Positions 8,194 through 17,907 are shown, counted from the first letter of the stretch. The stretch is DNA of 64,000 nt from Roseibium marinum (GCF_002906165.1 NZ_PPCN01000001.1:1426001-1490000), one strand, 5' to 3'. The notes: generated from the sequence alone by a model not told the origin. Numbers and translations: made by a program.

Positions 8194-9666
8194 ATGTCCT
8201 TGTTCTGGCTCGTCGTGATCGTGCTCGCCATCGCGTTCGTTGGCTACGTTGCTGGGCGCGCGCGTGCCTTGGCCAGCGCCGGAGGGGATATGCGCGATCT
8301 GCATTCCCTTCCTTCATACTACGGGGCAAACGTGGCGATGAAAGCCGCGGTGCCGGCTTTCCTGATCCTTGTTCTCTGGTTGCTGGTTCAGCCGTTTGTC
8401 ATACACAGCAACATATCCGGCATGATCCCGGAAGGGTCCGTTGGCGAGGGATCGTCCCTCGGACTGGTGATGGCCGAGGTGCGCCGTGCCGCCGAAGGGC
8501 TCGACAATGCGGTCGCAACCGGTCAGATGACGGATGATTTCGCGCGTAACGCACGTGCCGATTTCAACGATATCACCACCCGCCTCAAGGAGGCCGGGCA
8601 AATCGTTACCTCCCAGATCACGCAGCCTATCATGCGGGCCGCGCAGTCCTACCGGATCATGGTTTCAACCGGCAATCTCTACATGACGATTGTCGTGCTT
8701 CTTGCCGCAATAGCCGGGGGACTGTGGGGGATCCGCGAAACGAACGCCGAATTCAGGGCGCGCAACACCGTTGAACGCGGCATCCGGGTCATCCTGTTCA
8801 GTGCCGCCCTGATCGCTGTCCTGACGACGCTCGGCATCGTTCTGTCGCTGGTCTTCAACACGGTGGAATTCTTCCGGCTCTATCCGGCGATGGACTTCTT
8901 CTTCGGTCTGACCTGGTCGCCGAGTTTCTCCGGACGTGGCGGGTCGTCGGAACTGGGTATTCTCCCGCTTCTGTGGGGTACGTTCTACATCTCCTTCGTC
9001 GCCCTCGCGGTTGCGGTGCCGATAGGCCTTTTCGCCGCCGTGTATCTGTCCGAATATGCGGGTCCGAAGGTTCGGGCTGTGGCCAAGCCGTTGCTTGAAA
9101 TTCTGGCCGGCATCCCGACCATTGTTTACGGTCTGTTTGCCCTTCTGACCGTGGGGCCGCTGCTGCTGTCGGCATTCGGCGACAACGGCCTGGGGATCAT
9201 GAAGGCGGGCACCGCGGTCATGACGGCGGGCCTGGTCATGGGGGTCATGCTGATCCCCTTCGTAAGTTCGCTGTCCGACGACATCATCAACGCCGTGCCG
9301 CAAGCCATGCGGGATGGATCTTACGGACTGGGAGCAACCAAGTCCGAGACGGTGAAACTGGTCATCCTTCCTGCGGCGCTGCCGGGTATCGTCGGCGCAA
9401 TTCTGCTGGCGGCCTCTCGGGCCATCGGTGAAACGATGATTGTGGTTCTCGGGGCCGGCGCCGCCGCGCGGCTCAGTCTCAATCCCTTCGAAGCCATGAC
9501 CACCGTCACCGCAAAGATTGTCAGCCAGCTGACCGGAGACGCCGACTTCGCCTCTCCCGTTGCGCTGGTCGCCTTTGCCCTGGGCATGACGCTCTTCGTC
9601 GTGACCCTTGGTCTGAATATCGTCGCGCTCTACATCGTGCGCAAATACCGGGAGCAGTATGACTGA
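8194..9666 (+). CDS. pstC: Phosphate ABC transporter permease PstC
   Basis: This 490-residue inner-membrane protein has an extended N-terminal half typical of alphaproteobacterial PstC: a first helix (SLFWLVVIVLAIAFVGYVAG), another at about residues 50-70, and a periplasmic stretch. The permease core (about 265-490) has TFYISFVALAVAVPIGLFA, ILAGIPTIVYGLFAL and the EAA-type cytoplasmic loop (DGSYGLGATKSETVKLVILP, AASRAIGETMIVV). Together with PstA it forms the phosphate channel. Its stop overlaps the pstA start by one base (TGATG), so the two are translationally coupled. Confidence 0.93.
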   Translation: MSLFWLVVIVLAIAFVGYVAGRARALASAGGDMRDLHSLPSYYGANVAMKAAVPAFLILVLWLLVQPFVIHSNISGMIPEGSVGEGSSLGLVMAEVRRAAEGLDNAVATGQMTDDFARNARADFNDITTRLKEAGQIVTSQITQPIMRAAQSYRIMVSTGNLYMTIVVLLAAIAGGLWGIRETNAEFRARNTVERGIRVILFSAALIAVLTTLGIVLSLVFNTVEFFRLYPAMDFFFGLTWSPSFSGRGGSSELGILPLLWGTFYISFVALAVAVPIGLFAAVYLSEYAGPKVRAVAKPLLEILAGIPTIVYGLFALLTVGPLLLSAFGDNGLGIMKAGTAVMTAGLVMGVMLIPFVSSLSDDIINAVPQAMRDGSYGLGATKSETVKLVILPAALPGIVGAILLAASRAIGETMIVVLGAGAAARLSLNPFEAMTTVTAKIVSQLTGDADFASPVALVAFALGMTLFVVTLGLNIVALYIVRKYREQYD

Positions 9667-11015
9667 TGACTGATACAACTCTATCTCCCGAGATACGCCC
9701 GGCACCGGCCGCGGAACCGGTGAAGTCGAAGTCGCTCTACGCGCTCGACGATCTGACGCGCAAACGCAACGCATCGGAGAAGCGGTTCAAGTTCTACGGC
9801 ATCGGCGCGGTTCTTATCGGTCTGTTTTTCCTCGTGGTTCTGGCCACGACGATCATCTCCGAGGGAATTCCGGCATTCACCCGCACGATTGTCGAGGTCG
9901 AGTTCACCTTGACGCAGGAACAATACGACGCGGCGGAAAAGGAACTCTTCAAGACCAAGGCCTATGAGCAGTTCTTTATCGGCGCGCTTCAGGGTCAGCT
10001 CGAGGAAAGCGGCATGAGTGTCCCGTTCGACGCCGCGGCCATCGAGCGTATCGTCGGCAAGACCGGCGGGACTATCCGGGAATTTTTCAAGGCCAATCCG
10101 GGAGCTCTCGGGTCGCCGGCGGCATTCGAGCTGGCGGCATCGTCGCGGGTCGACGGTTACACGAACGGCCGTGTCACCCGCGAGACGCTGACCGACAGCC
10201 GTTTCCTGGAGAAGTCGGACCTCGACATCGTCGACTCGCTGGTCGAGGCAGGCATCATCAAGACGGTCTTCAACTGGAACTTCATCACCGGCGCCGATTC
10301 CGGTGTCGATAATCCGGGCGGCGCGGGCATCGGTGCCTCCGTCGTCGGGTCGTTCTTCATGATGCTGGTGGTTCTGTTCCTGTCGCTGCCGATCGGTGTC
10401 GCGGCCTCGATCTACCTGGAGGAATTCGCGCCGCAGAACAGGTTCACGGACCTGATCGAAGTGAACATTTCCAATCTAGCGGCGGTTCCCTCGATCGTCT
10501 TCGGTATTCTGGGTCTGGCGGTGTTCATCCAGTTCATGCATCTGCCGCAATCGGCGCCGTTGGTGGGCGGACTTGTGCTGACGCTGATGACCCTTCCGAC
10601 GATCATCATATCGACCCGCGCCTCGCTGAAAGCCGTGCCGCCGAGCATTCGCGACGCGGCGCTCGGGGTCGGGGCTTCCAAGATGCAGTCGATCTTCCAC
10701 CATGTGCTGCCACTGGCCATGCCTGGCATCCTGACCGGCACCATCATCGGTCTGGCCCAGGCGCTTGGCGAGACGGCGCCGCTGTTGCTGATCGGCATGG
10801 TCGGTTTTGTCGCGCGCGGCTACCCTGACGGCTTTATTACCGGCTTTACCGAACCGAATTCGGCAATGCCCGCACAGATTTATACGTGGGCTGCCCGTGC
10901 GGACTACGCGTTTTACGAAAAAGCCTGGGGTGGCATCATCGTTCTGCTGGTGTTCCTCCTCACCATGAACATTCTTGCGGTCATTCTGCGCCGCAGGTTC
11001 GAACGCCGCTGGTAA
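9666..11015 (+). CDS. pstA: Phosphate ABC transporter permease PstA
   Basis: This 449-residue protein opens with a cytoplasmic tail, a membrane helix ([20 protein letters not shown]) and a periplasmic insert of about 150 residues; this N-terminal region corresponds to the DUF3333 extension of alphaproteobacterial PstA. The core begins [20 protein letters not shown] and contains [38 protein letters not shown] (EAA loop) and [17 protein letters not shown]. It pairs with PstC in the membrane and couples to PstB. The start overlaps the pstC stop, and pstB follows after 11 bases. Confidence 0.93.
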   Translation: MTDTTLSPEIRPAPAAEPVKSKSLYALDDLTRKRNASEKRFKFYGIGAVLIGLFFLVVLATTIISEGIPAFTRTIVEVEFTLTQEQYDAAEKELFKTKAYEQFFIGALQGQLEESGMSVPFDAAAIERIVGKTGGTIREFFKANPGALGSPAAFELAASSRVDGYTNGRVTRETLTDSRFLEKSDLDIVDSLVEAGIIKTVFNWNFITGADSGVDNPGGAGIGASVVGSFFMMLVVLFLSLPIGVAASIYLEEFAPQNRFTDLIEVNISNLAAVPSIVFGILGLAVFIQFMHLPQSAPLVGGLVLTLMTLPTIIISTRASLKAVPPSIRDAALGVGASKMQSIFHHVLPLAMPGILTGTIIGLAQALGETAPLLLIGMVGFVARGYPDGFITGFTEPNSAMPAQIYTWAARADYAFYEKAWGGIIVLLVFLLTMNILAVILRRRFERRW

Positions 11016-11026
11016 GGAACGATCCG

Positions 11027-11824
11027 ATGAACGAGATGCCGAATTTGGAACAGGCGAGCGATATGACTGCAAGCAAGATTTCTGCGAAAAAGGTACAAGT
11101 CTACTATGGCGCCACCCATGCCATCATAGACGTCGACATTGAAATTCAGCCGCGGTCTGTAACCGCCTTCATCGGTCCCTCGGGCTGCGGCAAGTCGACC
11201 TTCCTGCGGACCCTGAACCGGATGAACGACACGATCGACATCTGCCGGGTCGAGGGCTCGATCAAGATCGACGGCGAGGACATCTACGACGCCAAGGTCG
11301 ATCCGGTGCAACTGCGCGCCAAGGTCGGCATGGTGTTCCAGAAACCGAACCCCTTTCCCAAGTCGATCTACGACAACGTCGCCTATGGTCCGCGCATTCA
11401 CGGCATGGCCCGCAACAAATCCCAGCTGGATGACATTGTCGTCTCCAGTCTTCAAAAGGCGGGCCTGTGGGAAGAAGTCAAGAACCGCCTGGACGAGCCG
11501 GGAACCGGCATGTCCGGCGGTCAGCAGCAGCGGCTGTGCATTGCCCGCGCCATTGCCGTCAGCCCGGAAGTGATCCTGATGGACGAGCCGTGCTCGGCTC
11601 TCGATCCGATTGCGACCGCCAAGGTTGAAGAACTGATCGACGAGTTGCGGGAGAACTACACGATCGTCATCGTGACGCACTCCATGCAACAGGCCGCCCG
11701 CGTATCGCAGCGCACGGCGTTCTTCCACCTCGGTATCCTGGTCGAGGAAGGTTCGACGGAGGATATTTTTACCAATCCGAAGGACAAGCGGACGCAGGAT
11801 TACATTACTGGCCGCTTCGGCTAG
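11027..11824 (+). CDS. pstB: Phosphate ABC transporter ATPase PstB
   Basis: Read from the ATG at 11027, with AAGGA nine bases before it, this is a 265-residue ATPase. Walker A is GPSGCGKST (from about residue 51), the Q loop is [21 protein letters not shown], the signature is MSGGQQQR, Walker B is [13 protein letters not shown], and the H loop is [26 protein letters not shown] is characteristic of PstB. The reading frame stays open upstream into pstA, but that part is not PstB-like. An alternative start at 11063 would remove the variable N terminus. It energises Pi import and takes part in Pi signalling with PhoU. Confidence 0.95.
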   Translation: MNEMPNLEQASDMTASKISAKKVQVYYGATHAIIDVDIEIQPRSVTAFIGPSGCGKSTFLRTLNRMNDTIDICRVEGSIKIDGEDIYDAKVDPVQLRAKVGMVFQKPNPFPKSIYDNVAYGPRIHGMARNKSQLDDIVVSSLQKAGLWEEVKNRLDEPGTGMSGGQQQRLCIARAIAVSPEVILMDEPCSALDPIATAKVEELIDELRENYTIVIVTHSMQQAARVSQRTAFFHLGILVEEGSTEDIFTNPKDKRTQDYITGRFG

Positions 11825-11855
11825 GCGAATTCCGAAACTCTGAAAGGGACACAGG

Positions 11856-12554
11856 ATGTCTGAACATACAGTCTCGGCATATGACGAGGAGCTGACGGAG
11901 ATGGCCGGCAAAGTCGCCGAAATGGGCGGCCTGGCGGAAAAAGCCTTTGCCGATGCCGTGTCGGCGCTGGTTTCCCAGGATCTGGAACTGGCCCGAAACA
12001 CAATTCAGAAGGACGCGCGTCTCGACGCCCTTCATCACGAAGTCGAGGTCAAGCTGATCGAGATGATCGCGCGCCGCCAGCCGATGGGGCAGGACCTGCG
12101 CGAAATCACCGCGGCGACCCGTATCGCCAACGACCTGGAACGGGTCGGCGATCTGGCGAAGAATGTTGCCAAGCGCGTGATCGCGATCGACAGCGACCTT
12201 CAGTCGAAGAAACTCGCGATCGGCGTCGAACACATGACCGAACTCGCCCTGTCCCAGCTCAAGCTGGTCCTGGACGCGTATACCCGCAGGGATGCCGAAG
12301 CAGCGCGCCGTGTGCAGGAAGCCGACGCCGAGGTCGATGCCATCTACACCTCGCTGTTCCGCGAACTGCTGACCTATATGATGGAGGACCCGAGGGTCAT
12401 CACCCAGTGCGTCCATCTGCTGTTCTGTGCCAAGAACATCGAGCGTATCGGCGATCATGCAACCAACATTGCGGAAAACGTCTACTACATGGTCACCGGA
12501 CAGCGTTTGCCGGAAGACCGCATAAAACTCGACGAAACGACCGGTTCCGTTTAG
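11856..12554 (+). CDS. phoU: Phosphate transport system regulator PhoU
   Basis: This 232-residue all-helical protein has two PhoU repeats. The first contains MAGKVAEMGGLAEKAFADAV and TRIANDLERVGDLAKNVAKR; the second contains VHLLFCAKNIERIGDHATNI. The E/DxxRxxD metal-binding motifs are visible as DLERVGD and NIERIGD. PhoU links the Pst transporter to PhoR and keeps the Pho response off when Pi is plentiful. AAAGGGA precedes the ATG, and pstB ends 31 bases upstream. Confidence 0.95.
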   Translation: MSEHTVSAYDEELTEMAGKVAEMGGLAEKAFADAVSALVSQDLELARNTIQKDARLDALHHEVEVKLIEMIARRQPMGQDLREITAATRIANDLERVGDLAKNVAKRVIAIDSDLQSKKLAIGVEHMTELALSQLKLVLDAYTRRDAEAARRVQEADAEVDAIYTSLFRELLTYMMEDPRVITQCVHLLFCAKNIERIGDHATNIAENVYYMVTGQRLPEDRIKLDETTGSV

Positions 12555-12638
12555 CCGCTTGACCTTTAGATCGGCAGACCTCCGGCCGGAATCGGTTTGA
12601 GGTCAGAAAGTTGAACGATTTTAAAGCGTTGGGGAATT

Positions 12639-12666
12639 TCCTGTGTTCGGCTGAACGAACACAGGA
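12639..12666. other. Hairpin in the phoU-phoB spacer
   Basis: TCCTGTGTTCG at 12639-12649 pairs perfectly with CGAACACAGGA at 12656-12666 around a 6-base loop, 69 bases before phoB. There is no T run. It could be a processing or mRNA-stability site that sets the phoB level relative to the pst genes. Confidence 0.45.
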
Positions 12667-12734
12667 TGCTTTGAAGCGGAACAATGATCCGGCCGACGCC
12701 TCGGCGCCGGTTGATGAAATTGGAGCGAGAATGC

Positions 12735-13433
12735 ATGCCGAAGGTGCTCATCGTTGAAGACGAAGAACCGCTGAGCCTTCTTTTAAGATACAATCTGGAA
12801 GCGGAAGGGTACTCGGTTGAATCGTGTGTCCGCGGGGACGAAGCGGAAATCCGCTTGCGGGAAAGCCTTCCCGATCTCCTGCTTCTGGACTGGATGCTGC
12901 CGGGTCTGTCTGGGATTGAACTGTGCCGCCGTCTGCGCGCGCGTGAAGACACGGAACGCTTGCCGGTCATCATGCTCACCGCACGCGGCGAGGAAGCCGA
13001 ACGCATTCGCGGTCTGTCGACGGGGGCGGACGACTATGTCGTCAAGCCCTTCTCCGTGCCGGAACTGATGGCCCGCGTGCGGGCCATCCTGCGCCGGGCA
13101 AGTCCGGAAGTGGTGTCCTCGATGCTGCGCTCCGGAGATATCGAACTGGATCGGGAAACCCACCGCGTCCGCAGGAACGCGAAGGAGATCCATCTCGGGC
13201 CGACGGAGTTCCGCCTGCTGGAATTCCTGATGACGTCGCCGGGCCGGGTGTTCTCGCGCGAGCAGCTTCTGGACGGGGTCTGGGGGCACGATGTCTATGT
13301 CGACGAGCGCACGGTGGATGTCCATGTGGGCCGCCTGCGCAAGGCGCTCAACAAGGGCAAGGCCAAGGACCCCATCCGCACCGTTCGCGGCGCCGGATAC
13401 GCCTTCAACGATCAGTTCTCGATGGCGATCTGA
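12735..13433 (+). CDS. phoB: Phosphate response regulator PhoB
   Basis: I use the ATG at 12735, which gives MPKVLIVEDEEPLSLLLRYN and 232 residues, matching the family length of about 230. The frame opens 17 codons earlier without family similarity. The receiver domain has the acidic pocket (EDE at 8-10), the phospho-acceptor Asp52 in LLLLDWMLPG, and Lys in DDYVVKPF. The C-terminal winged helix has LGPTEFRLLEFLMTSPGRVF, DERTVDVHVGRLRKALN and IRTVRGAGYAF. It binds Pho boxes such as the one before pstS. It ends the phosphate cluster and is followed by a strong terminator. Confidence 0.94.
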   Translation: MPKVLIVEDEEPLSLLLRYNLEAEGYSVESCVRGDEAEIRLRESLPDLLLLDWMLPGLSGIELCRRLRAREDTERLPVIMLTARGEEAERIRGLSTGADDYVVKPFSVPELMARVRAILRRASPEVVSSMLRSGDIELDRETHRVRRNAKEIHLGPTEFRLLEFLMTSPGRVFSREQLLDGVWGHDVYVDERTVDVHVGRLRKALNKGKAKDPIRTVRGAGYAFNDQFSMAI

Positions 13434-13500
13434 ACCGGGGCGAGGCCTGCCGTTTCGGCGATCATGGAAATCCGGAGCGGCCTGCGTTTGTTGATCTTCA

Positions 13501-13540
13501 AAAAACACCCTGCGTTCAGCTGAACGCAGGGTGTTTTTCT
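13501..13540 (+). terminator. Strong Rho-independent terminator after phoB
   Basis: A perfect palindrome with 19-base arms occupies 13501-13538, with core ACACCCTGCGTTCAG and its complement. It is flanked by A5 and T5, so it can terminate in both directions. It lies 67 bases beyond the phoB stop. Confidence 0.9.
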
Positions 13541-13560
13541 GTTTTATCCGCGAATTGGCG

Positions 13561-13828
13561 TAATACCAACCTCAATAAATAGGAACCCATTTGATGGCCT
13601 TTTTCCTGTCTGCCGGCAAGGCGCGTTGCACAGAACGGCCTGCTTGGCCGTTCAAGCAGCGCAACGCTGTCCGGCGGGCTGGAAAAAGCCACCGAAGGCC
13701 GCGACTGGAACCTGTTCCGCTACGTCGCGCGTCTTGGCCGATGTCCCACATCGCCCTGCAACACGCTCCTCGCGGAACAGGCTCCAGTCGCGGTCAAATA
13801 GGTTCTTATTTATTGAGGTTGGTATAAG
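13561..13828 (+). repeat. Structured MITE-like element, copy 1
   Basis: This 268-base element lies between phoB and gcrA. It starts TAATACCAA and ends TTGGTATAAG. The terminal arms (about 32 bases, two or three mismatches) are inverted repeats. Inside are two hairpins: AACGGCC/GGCCGTT (13634-13652 region) nested within GCGTTGC/GCAACGC, and a second stem of about 20 bases built on CTGGAACCTGTTCCG and its near complement. Blocks GCCGGCAAGGCGC, GTCCGGCGGGC and CCACCGAAGGCCG are shared with the reversed copy at 50658-50889. It has no credible protein and no transposase. Its right end stops five bases short of the gcrA stop codon. Confidence 0.85.
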
Positions 13829-13833
13829 GCCGC

Positions 13834-14364
13834 TCAGCCTGCCTGCGCCACGACCTTGCGGCTGCGGCGGTCGGAGACCGGCTGATAGGCGATCTTGCAG
13901 TGATGCACGCAGTAAGGAACGTTCGGGTCCGATTGCCGGCCGCAGAAATAGAAGTCGTCGGTGGAGGGATCGCCGATCGGCCATTTGCAGGTGCGCTCGG
14001 TCAGGGTGAGGATCGTCGCGCGCTGGGAAATCGGCACCAGTTCGGCGATCGGCTCAACCTGCGGCCTGGCTTCGACGGCCGGCGCCGGCGTGTAATCGGC
14101 TTTCAGGGCGGTTGCCCCGATGGATTGCGGCTGTGAGGCCGGTCTTTTCGGCGCAGCACTGCCGGTAGCCGGATTGGGCCGTGCGCGGCGCGCCTTGGAA
14201 GCGGAGGACGTCGTCTTGGCTCGACCCGACAAGCCGAGACGGTGCACTTTGCCGATGACCGCGTTCCGGGTGACGCCACCCAGTTCGCCCGCAATCTGGC
14301 TCGCGCTCAAGCCTTCGCTCCAGAGTTTCTTGAGAAGCTCAACTCGTTCGTTCGTCCAACTCAT
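13834..14364 (-). CDS. gcrA: GcrA cell cycle regulator
   Basis: This 176-residue protein starts MSWTNERVELLKKLWSEGLS and continues ASQIAGELGGVTRNAVIGKV, the DNA-binding helix-turn-helix of GcrA. Its C-terminal half has the sigma70-contacting domain with CKWPIGDPSTDDFYFCGR and YCVHHCKIAYQP. GcrA is a sigma70-associated activator that reads GANTC sites methylated by CcrM in alphaproteobacteria. The linker between domains is Ala/Pro/Lys-rich, as usual. It is convergent with phoB and divergent from argD; near-matches to CtrA boxes lie upstream. Confidence 0.95.
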   Translation of the reverse strand: MSWTNERVELLKKLWSEGLSASQIAGELGGVTRNAVIGKVHRLGLSGRAKTTSSASKARRARPNPATGSAAPKRPASQPQSIGATALKADYTPAPAVEARPQVEPIAELVPISQRATILTLTERTCKWPIGDPSTDDFYFCGRQSDPNVPYCVHHCKIAYQPVSDRRSRKVVAQAG

Positions 14365-14399
14365 TGCCGCACCCTTTTATTTTGACCGCCATGCGGCCA

Positions 14400-14414
14400 T
14401 TAACCTCGTGTTAG
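14400..14414. promoter_or_regulatory. Possible CtrA half-site pair upstream of gcrA
   Basis: TTAA at 14400-14403, seven bases, then TTAG is one base off the CtrA consensus TTAA-N7-TTAA, and lies 36 bases before the gcrA start. A second near-match (TTAC-N7-TTAA) is at 14500-14514. In Caulobacter CtrA represses gcrA. With one mismatch each, these could occur by chance. Confidence 0.3.
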
Positions 14415-14632
14415 GCACAGCATGTGCGCGCCTAATGTGGCATATCTAGTGCCTCTTACTGATGTGCCTCACGAAATATCGCGTCTGACTGCCCAGAGGT
14501 TACAATAGTGTTAATTTATCAGGCAACCATTCGACCCAAACCAGTTGGGGATGAAGCAACTTTTCCCCAAATAACGCGAGGTCCTTGAGAGTTTTCGCAA
14601 AATCCCGATTTCGGACAGATGCGGCATTTCCA

Positions 14633-14697
14633 TTGACAGGCAACGGTAGGGACGGTGTATAACAAACCGCTGCGTGCCGCCTCATCGGGGCGGCACG
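14633..14697 (+). promoter_or_regulatory. Candidate argD promoter and leader hairpin
   Basis: TTGACA at 14633-14638 and TATAAC at 14658-14663 resemble sigma70 elements, with a long 19-base spacer. Just downstream CGTGCCGCC (14673-14681) pairs with GGCGGCACG (14689-14697) and is followed by TTGCGTTTTGG, an attenuator-like structure about 100 bases before the argD start. The remainder of the gcrA-argD gap, about 430 bases, shows no gene. Confidence 0.4.
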
Positions 14698-14794
14698 TTG
14701 CGTTTTGGCCTTTCCGCATGGATTCCGGGGGAACAACCTCAACAGGTGCGAACACCTTGGGGCGGAGGAGGCGTTTAAAGGAGCCAATGGGATT

Positions 14795-15994
14795 ATGTCC
14801 GAGAGTGCACTATTCGGAAACTACGCAAGATCGAACCTGACATTCGATCACGGGGAAGGTGTCTGGCTGGTCACGAGCGACGGCCGACGATTTCTCGACT
14901 GCGGTTCCGGTATTGCCGTCAATTCGCTCGGGCACAGCCATCCGCATCTGGTCCAGGCTCTGCAGGATCAGGCCGCCAAACTCTGGCACGTCTCCAACCT
15001 GCATCAGACGCCGGAAGGCGAACGGCTGGCCCAGCGGCTGTGCGCTGAGACATTCGCCGACAAGGTCCTTTTCGTGAATTCCGGCGCCGAGGCGATGGAA
15101 GCCGCCATCAAATGCGCGCGCCGCTACCATTATGACAACGGCCAGCCGGACCGGTTCCATATCGTGACCTTCGAAGGCGCTTTCCACGGCCGGACGCTGG
15201 GGACCATCGCGGCCGGCGGCCAGGCGAAATATCTGGAAGGCTTCGGCCCGAAGGCTCCCGGTTTCGATCAGGTGCCGGTCGGTGACCTGGAAGCGCTCAA
15301 GGCCGTGATCGGACCGCAAACGGCGGCGATTGCGATCGAACCGATCCAGGGAGAGAGCGGCATCCGGGAAATCCAGACCGATTTTTTGCGTGCCTTGCGC
15401 AGGATCTGCGACGAGAACGGCATCCTGCTGATCTTCGACGAGATCCAGACCGGGGTCGGCCGGACCGGCAGGCTGTTCGCTCACCAGTGGACGGGTGTCG
15501 AACCGGATCTGATGGCGGTTGCCAAGGGCATCGGCGGCGGCTTTCCGATGGGAGCCTGCCTGGCGACGGCCGAAACGGCAGGAGCCCTGGTGCCGGGCAC
15601 CCATGGCACGACTTTCGGCGGCAACCCGCTGGCCATGGCCGTCGGCAATGCCGTTCTGGATGTCGTGCTCGGCGACGGCTTTCTGGAAGAGGTCCGCAGG
15701 AAAGGCCTCAGCTTCAAGCAGAAGCTGGCCGGGCTCGTGGATGGGCATCCAAAGGTTCTGGACGAAGTGCGCGGCAACGGCCTGATGCTTGGGTTGAAAT
15801 GTGCCGTGCCGGCTGGTGACTATGTCGCCGCGGCGCGTCAGGCAGGATTGCTGGCTGTTCCGGCGGGAGACAATGTGGTGCGCATCATGCCGCCGCTGAC
15901 CATGAGCGAAGAAGAAATTGCCCTTGCCGTTGAGCGCCTGGACATGGCCGCCTGTGCAATCGAGGCGAAATTGGTGGAAGGAGCGGCCGAATGA
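14795..15994 (+). CDS. argD: Acetylornithine aminotransferase ArgD
   Basis: The chosen ATG at 14795 follows AAAGGAG and gives a 399-residue enzyme starting [20 protein letters not shown]; the frame also opens 30 codons upstream without similarity. This class III PLP aminotransferase shows [64 protein letters not shown] (Asp contacting the PLP nitrogen), the PLP-lysine region [15 protein letters not shown] and [17 protein letters not shown]. It makes N-acetylornithine in arginine synthesis. It overlaps argF by four bases, forming an argD-argF-hslO transcription unit. Confidence 0.94.
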   Translation: MSESALFGNYARSNLTFDHGEGVWLVTSDGRRFLDCGSGIAVNSLGHSHPHLVQALQDQAAKLWHVSNLHQTPEGERLAQRLCAETFADKVLFVNSGAEAMEAAIKCARRYHYDNGQPDRFHIVTFEGAFHGRTLGTIAAGGQAKYLEGFGPKAPGFDQVPVGDLEALKAVIGPQTAAIAIEPIQGESGIREIQTDFLRALRRICDENGILLIFDEIQTGVGRTGRLFAHQWTGVEPDLMAVAKGIGGGFPMGACLATAETAGALVPGTHGTTFGGNPLAMAVGNAVLDVVLGDGFLEEVRRKGLSFKQKLAGLVDGHPKVLDEVRGNGLMLGLKCAVPAGDYVAAARQAGLLAVPAGDNVVRIMPPLTMSEEEIALAVERLDMAACAIEAKLVEGAAE

Positions 15995-16920
15995 CCGCCG
16001 GACAAACCTACCGGAATTTCCTGGATCTGACGGAAATCGAAAACGACGAACTGCGCGCCATCCTGGACACCGGAAAGAAGATCAAGGCCAAGCGCAACGG
16101 CGTGCACCGCGGCGAGGGGCCGCTGGCCGGCAAGGTGCTGGCGATGATCTTCGAGCAGCCATCGACGCGGACCCGGATCTCCTTCGATATCGGCATGCGC
16201 GAACTTGGCGGCGAGACCCTGATGCTGACCGGTGCGGAAATGCAACTCGGACGGGGGGAGACCATCGGCGACACCGCGCGCGTTCTCTCGCGCTTCGTCG
16301 ATGCGATCATGATCCGGATTCTCGATCACAACCAACTCCGCGAACTGGCCGAGAACGCGACGGTGCCGGTGATCAACGGCCTGACCAAGGTCTCGCATCC
16401 CTGCCAGATCATGGCGGATCTGATGACCTTCGAGGAGCATCGCGGGCCGGTCAAGGGCCGCAGCATCGCCTGGACCGGAGACAGCAACAACGTGCTGGCG
16501 TCCTGGATCCATGCCGCTCCACGGTTCGATTTCGAGCTGCGCATCGCGACACCTGAGGAACTGAAGCCCCCGCAGGAGCTGATCGACGCCGCCCGCAAGA
16601 AGGGTGGTTCCATTATCGTCACGTCGGACCCATATGAGGCAGTCAAGGGGACCGATTGTGTCGTCACCGACTGCTGGGTGTCCATGGGGGACGATGACAG
16701 CGAAACGCGTCACAACCTTCTCGGCGCCTATCAGGTGAACAAGCGGTTGATGGACGAGGCGAACAGGGATGCCTTGTTCATGCACTGCCTGCCGGCCCAT
16801 CGGGGCGAGGAAGTCACCTCGGAGGTCATGGACGGTCCCAATTCCGTTGTGTTCGATGAAGCCGAAAACCGGCTCCATGCCCAGAAAGGCATTCTGGCCT
16901 GGTGTTTCGGCGCAGTTTAA
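15991..16920 (+). CDS. argF: Ornithine carbamoyltransferase ArgF
   Basis: This 309-residue enzyme makes citrulline from ornithine and carbamoyl phosphate. The carbamoyl-phosphate motif [15 protein letters not shown] is near residue 57. Other conserved parts are [34 protein letters not shown] (HPCQ), [26 protein letters not shown] (ornithine loop) and [12 protein letters not shown] (catalytic HCLP). Its length is normal. The start overlaps the argD stop (ATGA), so the two enzymes of the pathway are translationally coupled. Confidence 0.95.
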   Translation: MTAGQTYRNFLDLTEIENDELRAILDTGKKIKAKRNGVHRGEGPLAGKVLAMIFEQPSTRTRISFDIGMRELGGETLMLTGAEMQLGRGETIGDTARVLSRFVDAIMIRILDHNQLRELAENATVPVINGLTKVSHPCQIMADLMTFEEHRGPVKGRSIAWTGDSNNVLASWIHAAPRFDFELRIATPEELKPPQELIDAARKKGGSIIVTSDPYEAVKGTDCVVTDCWVSMGDDDSETRHNLLGAYQVNKRLMDEANRDALFMHCLPAHRGEEVTSEVMDGPNSVVFDEAENRLHAQKGILAWCFGAV

Positions 16921-16932
16921 GGCAAGGCCAAA

Positions 16933-17907
16933 GTGGCACTGAATCTCGATGAACTGGGCATTATGCCTGCGGGGCTGGACGCTGTCCGGCCCTTTGCCGT
17001 GGAAGGACTGGATGTGCGCGGCCGTGCCGTTGCGCTCGGTCCCGTCCTGGAAACCATTCTGGGCCGTCACGACTATCCCGAACCGGTCTCCCGTCTTTTG
17101 GCCGAGGCCATCGTTCTGACCAGCCTGCTCGGCACCTCCCTGAAATTCGACGGCCGTTTCACGCTCCAGACCCAGACCGATGGGCCCGTCTCCATGCTGG
17201 TGGTGGATTTTGCCTCGCCGGACGCGGTCCGCGCCTGCGCGACCTTCGATGCCGAGCGGGTCGCGGAGCTGGTTGCGGCCGGAACAGCCACGCCCGAAGA
17301 ATTGCTCGGCCACGGTCATCTCGCCATGACCATCGATCAGGGCAAGCATATGCAGCGCTACCAGGGCCTGGTGGAGCTGGACGGCGTGTCCCTGGAGGAC
17401 GTCGCGCGCCGTTATTTCGAACGCTCCGAGCAGATCCCGACGGAAGTTCGTCTGGGCGTCGGAGAACTCTTCACCCGCCAGGAGGGGGAAGGGCACGCCA
17501 GGACCTGGACTGCGGGCGGTGTCCTGATCCAGTTTCTGCCCGAAGCGCCGGAGCGCATGAGACAGGCCGATATCGATCCGGGCGATGCTCCGGAGGGCAT
17601 GCGGTCGCACGAGATCGAGGAAGACGATGCCTGGGTTGAGGCCAAGGCGCTGGTCGATACGGTCAAGGATATTGAACTGACGGATCCGGAAGTCAGCGTT
17701 GAAATGCTGCTGTTCCGCCTCTTCCACGAACGCGGTGTGCGTCTCTACGAGCCGCAGCCGCTTGCCGACAAATGCCGCTGTTCGCGGGAGAAGATCGAAA
17801 GCGTGCTGGCCAATTTCAGCGCCGAGGAAATCCGGCAGGTGACGGTCGGCGGCAAGATCGTCGTGACCTGCGAATTCTGCAATACCAGATACACGTTCGA
17901 CGGTTGA
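16933..17907 (+). CDS. hslO: Redox-regulated chaperone Hsp33 (HslO)
   Basis: This 324-residue protein starts at a GTG with AAGG upstream, 12 bases after argF. The N-terminal substrate-binding domain has LLAEAIVLTSLLGTSLKFDG and LVVDFASPDAVRACATFD. The C-terminal zinc switch has Cys281 and Cys283 (KCRCSREK) and Cys313 and Cys316 (VTCEFCNTRY), the four zinc cysteines that form disulfides under oxidative stress. Placement after argF is common in Rhizobiales. Confidence 0.95.
   Translation: MALNLDELGIMPAGLDAVRPFAVEGLDVRGRAVALGPVLETILGRHDYPEPVSRLLAEAIVLTSLLGTSLKFDGRFTLQTQTDGPVSMLVVDFASPDAVRACATFDAERVAELVAAGTATPEELLGHGHLAMTIDQGKHMQRYQGLVELDGVSLEDVARRYFERSEQIPTEVRLGVGELFTRQEGEGHARTWTAGGVLIQFLPEAPERMRQADIDPGDAPEGMRSHEIEEDDAWVEAKALVDTVKDIELTDPEVSVEMLLFRLFHERGVRLYEPQPLADKCRCSREKIESVLANFSAEEIRQVTVGGKIVVTCEFCNTRYTFDG

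Noticed and set aside
13591-14009. Small open frames within repeat copy 1 and into gcrA
   Set aside because: The element is palindromic and non-coding in character, and the frames differ between the two copies.
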